From NCBI RefSeq assembly GCF_002294995.1, contig NZ_NSGF01000021.1:1-64000 (forward strand): 64,000 bases of DNA. Direction: 5' to 3'. The notes beneath the pieces were generated by a model. That model saw only the letters and a program-made list of their open reading frames with translations. It was not told the DNA's origin and did not search any database. Shown in pieces: positions 45,434-53,118 of this stretch (positions within the stretch are counted from its first letter, which is position 1; each line of letters begins with the position of its first letter). A program made the translations under genes and the position numbers. Source of the stretch: Mesorhizobium sp. WSM3860 (GTDB taxonomy: Bacteria > Pseudomonadota > Alphaproteobacteria > Rhizobiales > Rhizobiaceae).

Positions 45434-46342
45434 ATGCACGTCCACGTCGTGGGCAACGCCTGTGTCGACACCACGTTTCGCCTCGGCCGCTTCCCTACCG
45501 CCGGCGAGACGTTGAACGCCACCGCCTATGCCGATGGCCTCGGCGGCAAGGGTGCAAACCAGGCGGTTGCGGCAGCGCGCACAGGCGCGGCGGTGACGCT
45601 ATGGACGGCGCTCGGCAAGGACCCGGTTGGTGCATGGATCAGGAGCCGGCTCGACATAGAGCTGCCAGACGTGCAGGTGAGCGAATTCGACCTGCCGAGC
45701 GACCGCTCGACCATCGTCATCGATGCTGGCGGCGAGAACTTCATCGTCAGCGGCGCCGCCTGCAGCGAAGCATTCGATCCGAGCGCGCAAACCGCACTTG
45801 CGCGCCGCATTTCGCCGGGCGACATCCTTGTCTGCCAGGGAAACCTGCGAAGCGCGGCGACAAATACCTGCCTGAGAGCGTCTCGGGAAATTGGCGCGCG
45901 CACCATTTTAAACGCCAGCCCTATCGATGAGGCGGCTCTGCCTGACATCAGTCTGGCAGACATTTTGGTGGTTAATCAATCCGAGGCGAAAGCACTGACC
46001 GGTCAGATGGACATGGCGGAAGCGGCCGGCGCGCTCGCCGCCAAAGGGGCCGGGACAATCGTGATCACGCTCGGCGCCAAGGGATGTCTTGTGCTTGGCC
46101 GGTTCCAGCCAGGAACACTTCCTTTGCCGGCCCCAGAAGTCGAGGCGCTCGATACCAGTGGTGCCGGCGATGTGTTCTGCGGCTGTCTGGCCGGCGGGCT
46201 CGCAAAGGGGATGCCGGTTACCTCAGCGCTGAAGTTCGCGCTCGCGGCCGCAGCAATCTCGGTGACACGGCCGGGCACATTGTTATCCTGCCCTACCACG
46301 TCTGAAATGGCGGTGCTCGTCGATCAAACGGAGTTCTCATGA
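45434..46342 (+). CDS. PfkB/ribokinase-family carbohydrate kinase
   Basis: A 302-residue kinase. The first PfkB signature GGKGANQAVAAAR is near residue 36 and the second, DTSGAGDVFCGCLAGGLAKG, near residue 237, where the Asp of GAGD is the catalytic base. It phosphorylates a sugar, sugar acid or nucleoside. With a ribose-type importer upstream and a BtpA/SgcQ protein downstream, it probably activates the imported substrate. The end overlaps the next gene by four bases. Confidence 0.9.
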   Translation: MHVHVVGNACVDTTFRLGRFPTAGETLNATAYADGLGGKGANQAVAAARTGAAVTLWTALGKDPVGAWIRSRLDIELPDVQVSEFDLPSDRSTIVIDAGGENFIVSGAACSEAFDPSAQTALARRISPGDILVCQGNLRSAATNTCLRASREIGARTILNASPIDEAALPDISLADILVVNQSEAKALTGQMDMAEAAGALAAKGAGTIVITLGAKGCLVLGRFQPGTLPLPAPEVEALDTSGAGDVFCGCLAGGLAKGMPVTSALKFALAAAAISVTRPGTLLSCPTTSEMAVLVDQTEFS

Positions 46343-47181
46343 CCCAGCCCCCACGTCCGATCAGGCAATCAGGCGGCGATGCACTCGTTCAGCTTTTCGG
46401 CCGCAGCAAAGTGGTGATCGGCGTCGTTCACCTTGCGCCGCTTCCTGGCGCACCACGCTATGATGGCGAGGCTATAGAGGCCATCTATCAGCGAGGACTC
46501 GACGATGCGCGCGCCTATCTCGATGGCGGATGCGACGGCGTGATCGTCGAGAACCATGGCGACATTCCCTTTGCCAAACCTGACGATATCGGACCGGAGA
46601 CGGCGGCCTATATGGCTGTCGTCTCCGACCGTATTCGCCGCGAACTCGGCAAGCCGATCGGCATCAATGTGCTGGCCAATGCCGCGATCCCGGCGCTGGC
46701 GATCGCCAGTGCCGCTGGCGCGGGCTTCGTCCGCATCAATCAATGGGCCAATGCCTATGTCGCCAATGAGGGCTTTGTCGAGGGCGAGTCGGGCCGAGCA
46801 GCACGCTATCGCGCCCGGCTGCGCGCCAGCGGTATCCGCATTTTCGCCGATGCTCATGTCAAGCATGGCGCGCACGCCATCGTTGCCGACCGCCCGGTGG
46901 AGGAATTGGTCAAGGATCTGGTCTTCTTCGACGCCGACGCTATCATCGCGACGGGTCAGCGCACCGGGCACGCTGCGGATCTGAGTTACATCCGCATGAT
47001 CAAGGACGCCGCCGGCCTCCCGACCCTGGTCGGCAGCGGTGTGACGCTCGACAACGCCAACGATATCCTTGGCATCGTTGATGGCGTCATCATTGCCAGC
47101 GCGCTGAAGCATGAGGGCGTGTGGTGGAACCAGGTCGACGCCGCCCGGGTGAAGGCATTTATGACCGGGCTGAGGCGATGA
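46339..47181 (+). CDS. BtpA/SgcQ family TIM-barrel protein
   Basis: A 280-residue protein of the BtpA/SgcQ family: VVIGVVHLAPLPGAPRY, GCDGVIVENHGDIPF, IGINVLANAAIPALAIASAAGAGFVRIN and the C-terminal VGSGVTLDNANDIL with VDGVIIASALKHEG. BtpA was described for photosystem I stability in cyanobacteria, but SgcQ relatives sit in sugar operons and the fold suggests an aldolase or isomerase. It is the last gene of the unit 2 operon, 60 bp before junction C. Confidence 0.88.
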   Translation: MTQPPRPIRQSGGDALVQLFGRSKVVIGVVHLAPLPGAPRYDGEAIEAIYQRGLDDARAYLDGGCDGVIVENHGDIPFAKPDDIGPETAAYMAVVSDRIRRELGKPIGINVLANAAIPALAIASAAGAGFVRINQWANAYVANEGFVEGESGRAARYRARLRASGIRIFADAHVKHGAHAIVADRPVEELVKDLVFFDADAIIATGQRTGHAADLSYIRMIKDAAGLPTLVGSGVTLDNANDILGIVDGVIIASALKHEGVWWNQVDAARVKAFMTGLRR

Positions 47182-47241
47182 CCGAGCGGAAATCCAACCG
47201 CCTATTGGTTGTGCATGGGGAAGAAACCGCCGCCAGATGAA

Positions 47242-47308
47242 GGGGGATTGAACTCTAACTTATTTCAATAAAATCAACAACTTACTATACATTCTGTAAC
47301 GTTGTGAC
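47242..47308 (-). repeat. Island junction C: T-arm-like core plus conserved 52-nt arm
   Basis: The core is AGAGTTCAATCCCCC on the minus strand, sharing the TTCAATC loop with A and B but with a changed 3' stem. The arm is again 52 nt, with AATAAAATCAA and TGTAACGTTGTGAC. No CCA end follows the core. It lies between the sugar operon of unit 2 and the defence genes of unit 3. Confidence 0.55.
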
Positions 47309-47443
47309 GCGCAGCCAAACGACCTAGAATTGGGGATAAAAAGCAGGCGTCTTGGTTCTACCCCGATCAATCAGGGCGCGACCAGAATGACGGCGAACGC
47401 CCAAGCTCAAACGGTGGCCTGGTCGATTTGCTGCGATGACGAG

Positions 47444-47617
47444 CTACAGGTTTTTAGACGTCAGCTGCTGCCTTGGGGGGCGATCACCCTTCGAGATAAA
47501 ATCCTCGAACTTCTTCTGGTCGAAATTGAATGCCTGATTGAACCGCTCGGCAAGCTTCTTTGCGGCTTCACGGATTGCTGACTCTTGCTCTTCACGTAGG
47601 GTCATGGGCTGGTTCAT
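47444..47617 (-). CDS. Small charged protein (57 aa) divergent from the anti-phage deaminase
   Basis: A 57-residue frame beginning MNQPMTLREEQESAIREAAK, with helical, highly charged composition through FNFDQKKFEDFISKG and a basic Pro-rich end. A strong ribosome binding site, GGGAGAGGAG, ends two bases before the ATG, good evidence that it is translated. It reads away from the deaminase gene with 99 bp between the two starts. I recognise no family. A regulator or antitoxin partner of the deaminase is possible. Confidence 0.6.
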   Translation of the reverse strand: MNQPMTLREEQESAIREAAKKLAERFNQAFNFDQKKFEDFISKGDRPPRQQLTSKNL

Positions 47618-47716
47618 GCTCCTCTCCCAGAGTTTGCGAATCGCTGACCATCACCATAGTTCTCAGTGATTCACCGAGGCTAGTGAAATCAGCGGACTCC
47701 ATTTAGGTTCCCTAGG

Positions 47717-49279
47717 ATGTCAAACTCACCACTTATAGAACATCCCGAACTCGTGTTCGGACTGGCCGGACCGCTTGGTGTCGACCTGGATGGGCTTAGC
47801 GACAGCCTCACCCAATCCTTGAGAGCAGTAGGCTACCATGCGGTTAGCATCAAGTTAACAGACGAGATGCAGGCTTACACAGCTGACATAACCCTGTCAG
47901 CGTCGTCCGCATACCACGAGCAGATAGCCGCCAAGATGGATTACGCCACGGCTCTGTGCCGGAAGTATGGTAATCCGGCAACGATGGCTCTTATCGCTAT
48001 CGACGCTATCCAACGCAACCGAAGAGCGATCTCCGGTTCGATCAACAAGATACCGGACACCCCTACGGCCTATATCGTTCGTCAACTCAAACGTCCCAAC
48101 GAGGTCGAGCGCCTTCGGCGTCTCTACGGAAAGCAATTTGTGCTCGTGTCGGCCTACACAGCTGTCGACGAGCGCTTCAATCGAGTGTTCGAGCGCATAC
48201 AGAGGTCGATCTCAACACGTTCTACTCCTGCCGACGTGAAGTTTCAGACCAACAAGATCCTCGAGCGTGACGCCGACGAGGATGACGTCAACGGCCAGCA
48301 TATTCGCGACACGTATCACCTTGCCGACGTTTTCGTCGACGGGAACACTCGGCAGGATATGGACCGCACCATAGATCGCTTCATCAAGGGCTTCTTCGGG
48401 AAAACCGATGTCACCCCCACGAAGGACGAATACGGCATGTATGCCGCGAAGTCGGCTTCATTGCGCTCGGCAGATCTCTCGCGCCAGGTAGGTGCAGCTA
48501 TTTTCTCGGATGCCGGCGAGATAATAACGCAGGGATGCAATGAGGTGCCAAAGGCGTTTGGCGGGACCTACTGGGATCAAGAACAGCCAGACTTCAGGGA
48601 CGTGAAGCTTGGGTATGACCCAAACGAGGCTCTTAAAAAGCAAATTCTCAAAGACCTGGTCGAGCGACTGCACGAGGCTGGGATGTTATCCGAGACCTGC
48701 ACCTCTCTGGGTCCGGTGGACTCAATTGTCGCTACGCTAACGGCAAAAAAGAAGGACAAGCAGGGCGTCACCAAAGGGCCTTTGGCTGATGCAGCAATCA
48801 TGGATTTGACGGAATACGGGCGGATCGTGCATGCGGAGATGTGCGCAATCTGTGATGCTGCCCGCCTTGGCCGGAGTGTCAAGGGTGGCACACTGTTCTG
48901 CACAACCTTCCCCTGCCACAACTGCACGAAACATATCCTCGCGTCTGGCATTAGGAGGGTCGTTTATATCGAACCTTATCCGAAGAGCCGCGTCCAGGAA
49001 CTCCACGGCCATGAGGTCTCGCTAGAGAGCGAGAGCGCCGACAGAGTCGGCTTCGTCCCCTTCATAGGCATCTCGCCATTCCGCTATCGCGACATATTCC
49101 AGAAAGGCAGGCGCAAGAACCCTGACGGAAGCGCCTCGAGTTGGCTCGGCGGAGCGCCCGCGCCAATGCTCGATCCTGGCTTAGGCGCTTACCTTGATAG
49201 TGAAGCAGGCGAGCTGCTCGTCCTCACTGGCTCCTACGACGAAAAGGAGTTACCGCCCGAAAAAGGTGATGGCAGTTAA
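47717..49279 (+). CDS. Anti-phage dCTP deaminase (AvcD-like)
   Basis: A 520-residue protein with two parts. Residues 1-230 form a P-loop kinase-like domain whose opening ELVFGLAGPLGVDLDGL lacks the GK(S/T) of a normal Walker A. Residues 240-490 are a cytidine/dCMP deaminase domain with the zinc site intact: His372 and Glu374 in IVHAEMCAICDAA, Cys400 and Cys403 in PCHNCTKHIL. Proteins of this architecture, known as AvcD or DCD, deplete dCTP/dCMP during phage infection. In Vibrio AvcD is held in check by an upstream RNA, AvcI; I see no clear counterpart here, though the 99-bp upstream region was not folded. Confidence 0.85.
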   Translation: MSNSPLIEHPELVFGLAGPLGVDLDGLSDSLTQSLRAVGYHAVSIKLTDEMQAYTADITLSASSAYHEQIAAKMDYATALCRKYGNPATMALIAIDAIQRNRRAISGSINKIPDTPTAYIVRQLKRPNEVERLRRLYGKQFVLVSAYTAVDERFNRVFERIQRSISTRSTPADVKFQTNKILERDADEDDVNGQHIRDTYHLADVFVDGNTRQDMDRTIDRFIKGFFGKTDVTPTKDEYGMYAAKSASLRSADLSRQVGAAIFSDAGEIITQGCNEVPKAFGGTYWDQEQPDFRDVKLGYDPNEALKKQILKDLVERLHEAGMLSETCTSLGPVDSIVATLTAKKKDKQGVTKGPLADAAIMDLTEYGRIVHAEMCAICDAARLGRSVKGGTLFCTTFPCHNCTKHILASGIRRVVYIEPYPKSRVQELHGHEVSLESESADRVGFVPFIGISPFRYRDIFQKGRRKNPDGSASSWLGGAPAPMLDPGLGAYLDSEAGELLVLTGSYDEKELPPEKGDGS

Positions 49280-49668
49280 CCGGGCCAGCTCGATCTCAAT
49301 CGATTGCCGAAGGCCTGGAGGGGCCGCCTCTGGCAGGCGAACTTGGGCCAGACGTTAAGCCGAAATCAGATTTTCTGCTCGGGCTCCGGCAAGTGGAGAT
49401 CCTTTCCGATCTATGAGCAAGTTGCACCTTGTTGCACAGATCTCGTAGCACGAGCTGTTTGATCGCTCGAAACATCATCCACAGGCTCTGTCACCACCAC
49501 TCACCCAATTTACCCCGAGTGCGGAGGCAAGCCGTATTGCGCAGCGCCACCGGTCTAGGCGCAGACCCAGGAAAAGATCCCCGAACAAGTATCCTTTGTG
49601 CCAATCAAAAAGCGTTTTTCTTTTATTTCAGATCGTGCATTGTTGATTGGGGTATTGGGGAGAGGAAA
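49280..49668. promoter_or_regulatory. Region between the deaminase and the DruH-like gene
   Basis: About 390 bp without a convincing gene. The GC-rich stretch GGCCTGGAGGGGCCGCCTCT near 49309 could form part of a terminator hairpin for the deaminase. An AT-rich run near 49605-49650 (caaaaagcgtttttcttt) looks promoter-like and precedes the ribosome binding site GGGGAGAGG at 49657-49665. A reading frame upstream of 49669 stays open to 49429 but its sequence is not protein-like. Confidence 0.4.
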
Positions 49669-52600
49669 TTGGGGCGTGTAGGTTCTATCGATCTGTCTCG
49701 CCTTCCAGATGAGCAGCTTTGTGAGATATTTGAGCAAAGGCGGCACGACGCTCAGTTCCTGGATGAGCTCAATCGCGAACTGAAAATGCGAGAAAGCGAT
49801 GAGGCTCTCGAGCTGCAGTTCGAGGTAGTTAAAGCTCGTCGTGCTTTCACTCGAGTTCCGCAAGCCAAGGCAGAGGAACGGCCTCGGCAATCCGGCCCGG
49901 TCCGAGATTGGCTCCGAGCTTTTCTGTCGGCAAGGAACACTCCGCAACCAGATACACGACCGCTCTATCGCTATCGTATGACCGACCATGAATTTGAGCG
50001 CGTGAAGGAGATCCTTCGGTATTTGGCGTCGGAAGGGCGCCTAGTTACCCCGGACGACCGCGCAGGCGCGCTATTCGTCGCTTATTGCGCAGAATGGTTC
50101 AGACGCGAATCGAATTCGACCTTTCTCAGATGGAACGACCCTGCGCCCGACCTCTTTCCGGCTATCCCAGATTCCTGCAAGCGCGATTTGGCCGACCGGG
50201 GATTGCGATACTGGCGACGCGATTTGCGAAGAAGCGAATCCGGCCGCGAATTCCTACTCACCGTAGCGCTGGAGGGTGGATTTCCGGTCCGCATTCTCAC
50301 CAGCGGCGCACGAGCATGGCTCAGGGACTACCTTCGATCGATCATGCGCCGGGCCATCGCCTCGAGGGTGGATACACTTGAAGAGATTCTGGAGATCGCC
50401 GAAGAAGAACGCGGCAGGATGCGCAAAAGCTATCAGCACGCGGATTTTGTTGCCCTCTGCTCCGAACTGGTCGAGAAACTTCTGAATCTTCGCCACCGGG
50501 CCGAGGCCGAGGCAGCTGGCAATATTCGCAATTCCGCGCTGCTCGACATTAGGCTCCCCAGTTGGAGGGAGGACCTCCCGATATACGTTCCGGCCGAGGA
50601 CGAAGCGCTCGTAGCCGAGTTACTGACCGGGCTGCTCGATGAAAGGATGGCCGGACTCTCTACGGAGGGTGTCGAGGCTCGACGGTTTCTGGCCAAATTC
50701 GATGGACAGTGGATAACGGCGTTGCAGTTGCTGGCAGACGGAGAGATCCCGCCGTCGAAATTGCCTAACCTGCCTACGCAGGGCCGAGTAAGGGCGGTTC
50801 CTACTGGAGAACTCAGCAACCACCTTTCTGGAGAGTTAGCGCTGTTTGAGGCGCCTATGGGAGAACAGCGTCGCTGGCGTGTTCTTCCCTATACGCGAAC
50901 CGCAAAGCTAGTGAGGAATTTTCCATTCTCCGCGGCTGTTACCGTGACGCTGACGTCTCCTGGTTTAGCCCCTTGTCCTTTGATTTGGCCACATGGCGAG
51001 CCGTTGCGTTCGGATTTACTAGTATTTCGCGAAGACGAAGGTTCAACGCCAGATAAGCCACTCCTGCGCCTATTGCGATCAGGCTCGGTAAGCTCTCCAC
51101 ATAAGACCCTCTATGTCCTGTTTCCAGAAGACTGGTCGATTGAGTCGGCATCAGAAGCTGCGATTGCTGAGATCGAGGTGCTACCCCATCTTGGACGCAG
51201 GCTAGCCCGTCTGGTCGGCACAGCATATTTCCGCGGTGGCGAGAGTGAATCGATCCGTTTCAGAGTTGAACCCGATACCGAGGGTCGCGAACACGAGCTC
51301 GAATTTCAATCCAGCACGACCCTAGGATTCGATCTTGCAGATAACCAATGCGAACTAGCTATCTCGCCGGTTAGTCCGCTCATCCGTGATGGAGGTAACC
51401 AGCCGAGGCCGCCACGTGCCGGCGAACTATTCTATCGGCGACCGGGAGCCAAATGGGCGGAATGGCAGGGGCGTATCGACGCCTCGGGCATGGTAGAATT
51501 TTCGCTGCGCGACCCCGTAGCTGACATCCAAATTGAGAGGCGATTGGTAGCACTATTTCCGGTTGGAGCCCACGTAAGTGGGGCAATGAAGGATGCACGA
51601 AGCGGCCAAATCCGGTTGGAGGGGCTGCCGGGTTGGAAGGCTTCGATAGCCGATTCTTCATGTGTGACGGACCAGATCAACGCAACGACCATCTCATTCA
51701 GATTTCTAGGACGCCCGTTATATCGCCTCCCAATACAGATTCGTCCTCCCGTGGGTGACACATGCGAGGTCATCGTTCCGCTTGTCGGCAGAGATGGTGC
51801 CATTGCGCTGTCTGATGGCGCAATTCTAGAACCCGGAGCGCAGGTTGATCTCGGGACGCTTAGGGGTGCAGTCGCCATATCACCCTGGAGAACCGTCCTT
51901 CACCTCGGAGCCAAGGGAGCTAGGTCGGGCGGACTGAGCGCCGCCGTGGACGGGGAGCTGCCGTTGGGCGTTTTGAAAAGCGCCTTTGATGAAATTCTCG
52001 CGAGCCTTCCCCTCCAGGACGATCTGGCGGAGCTTGTATTCGTAGGCGACACACGTTTGCCCATCTTCATAAGCCGCTATCGGAGCAAGCAACTCGTGCA
52101 CGAGGATGGGATGATTCGATGGCCAGAGGCGGCCAGCGGGAGCGGCATTCAACCTGTCGCAAGGATGGTTTTCGATCCTCGCCATGAGCACGCTCTGGAG
52201 TCAGAGGCATTGGGGGTCTGGCGATTCCCTGAGCGATGCAAGGGACTCTGCCTTGTCTATCTTCGCCAAGGTGCGGATGTAGTTTCGAGACCCCTACCCG
52301 TTCAGCGGCCAGACTCACCCGAAATTCATACCGGCAATTTAGTGTCCACTTTCACAATAGCCGATTATGCCACTCGCCAAGCCGAGATCGGGCATGCGCT
52401 TAATGGCATTGGCCAAGAAGAGGGCGGCTTCCGGTGGTTGCTTGAAGCCGCCACTCACCTGAATGGCCTCCCTGCGAACGCCTTCGACGCGCTGAAACTG
52501 CTACCATCCTACCCCGAAGCACTGATTGGACTTCTGTTCAATGCCCGCGATGCCGGGGAACGCGCGCTCATTTGGTCTCTTCAGAATGAGTTGCCCTTCC

Positions 52601-53118
52601 TCTGGCTTGAATTGCCATTGTCTGCCTGGCGTGGGGCACTTGAGGCCAACTTAACTGCCATTTCCACGTTGCTCGAACCTATTTTCGGTGCCGAGAAGGC
52701 TGGCACACAGGCGCTAGGACGCTTGGCCAGTTTACGTTCCGAATTGACGCCGCTGGAACCGGCATTGGCTTCCATATTCAGCCGGGTGGGAATGGGCGGT
52801 GAGGCTACGAACATCCCTTCGCTCAAGGATCTCACCGCTGGCTACATTGCGAGCCAGATTCATCGAAGCAATGAGGGACGCAACGACCTTGCCGCCCGAT
52901 TGATGGAATCCGGCTTGAAGCTCCCGCCGGAAATTCTGTTGAAATCCCACGAGGATTTCGCCGGTCTCTTTGCACCGATCCTACTCGCCGCCAGCGCCCA
53001 GGCAAAATTGACGATCGAGCACGACCTTGCGCTGCTGGCGCGTCGCACGATCCGTGAAGACCCGTTCTACGTGTCCGGAGCCTACGCCCATCTTCTGAAA
53101 TTTTATGGCTACAAATGA
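49669..53118 (+). CDS. druH: DruH-like protein of a Druantia type III-type system (YjiT/STY4851 family)
   Basis: A large protein, 1149 residues from the TTG at 49669. It is hydrophilic, with no membrane helices and no enzyme motif I recognise. Charged helical N-terminal segments (SIDLSRLPDEQLCEIFEQRR) give way to beta-rich central regions and a helical C-terminus. Size, gene order and the four-base overlap with a 2036-residue DUF1998 helicase match the two-gene Druantia III layout; I believe the family is the one annotated as YjiT/STY4851-ECs_5259. DruH has no known biochemical role. The start is uncertain: the frame is open to 49429 but the upstream part lacks a ribosome binding site. Confidence 0.75.
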   Translation: MGRVGSIDLSRLPDEQLCEIFEQRRHDAQFLDELNRELKMRESDEALELQFEVVKARRAFTRVPQAKAEERPRQSGPVRDWLRAFLSARNTPQPDTRPLYRYRMTDHEFERVKEILRYLASEGRLVTPDDRAGALFVAYCAEWFRRESNSTFLRWNDPAPDLFPAIPDSCKRDLADRGLRYWRRDLRRSESGREFLLTVALEGGFPVRILTSGARAWLRDYLRSIMRRAIASRVDTLEEILEIAEEERGRMRKSYQHADFVALCSELVEKLLNLRHRAEAEAAGNIRNSALLDIRLPSWREDLPIYVPAEDEALVAELLTGLLDERMAGLSTEGVEARRFLAKFDGQWITALQLLADGEIPPSKLPNLPTQGRVRAVPTGELSNHLSGELALFEAPMGEQRRWRVLPYTRTAKLVRNFPFSAAVTVTLTSPGLAPCPLIWPHGEPLRSDLLVFREDEGSTPDKPLLRLLRSGSVSSPHKTLYVLFPEDWSIESASEAAIAEIEVLPHLGRRLARLVGTAYFRGGESESIRFRVEPDTEGREHELEFQSSTTLGFDLADNQCELAISPVSPLIRDGGNQPRPPRAGELFYRRPGAKWAEWQGRIDASGMVEFSLRDPVADIQIERRLVALFPVGAHVSGAMKDARSGQIRLEGLPGWKASIADSSCVTDQINATTISFRFLGRPLYRLPIQIRPPVGDTCEVIVPLVGRDGAIALSDGAILEPGAQVDLGTLRGAVAISPWRTVLHLGAKGARSGGLSAAVDGELPLGVLKSAFDEILASLPLQDDLAELVFVGDTRLPIFISRYRSKQLVHEDGMIRWPEAASGSGIQPVARMVFDPRHEHALESEALGVWRFPERCKGLCLVYLRQGADVVSRPLPVQRPDSPEIHTGNLVSTFTIADYATRQAEIGHALNGIGQEEGGFRWLLEAATHLNGLPANAFDALKLLPSYPEALIGLLFNARDAGERALIWSLQNELPFLWLELPLSAWRGALEANLTAISTLLEPIFGAEKAGTQALGRLASLRSELTPLEPALASIFSRVGMGGEATNIPSLKDLTAGYIASQIHRSNEGRNDLAARLMESGLKLPPEILLKSHEDFAGLFAPILLAASAQAKLTIEHDLALLARRTIREDPFYVSGAYAHLLKFYGYK

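Noticed and set aside
22977-47308. The three junction repeats considered as a CRISPR array or as shared promoters
   Set aside because: Spacing is 8-16 kb, there is no short regular spacing, and their positions relative to gene starts differ (two lie downstream of genes), so neither reading fits.
47330-47581. An 83-codon plus-strand frame before the deaminase gene
   Set aside because: It overlaps the minus-strand 57-aa gene, which has a strong ribosome binding site and more protein-like composition.
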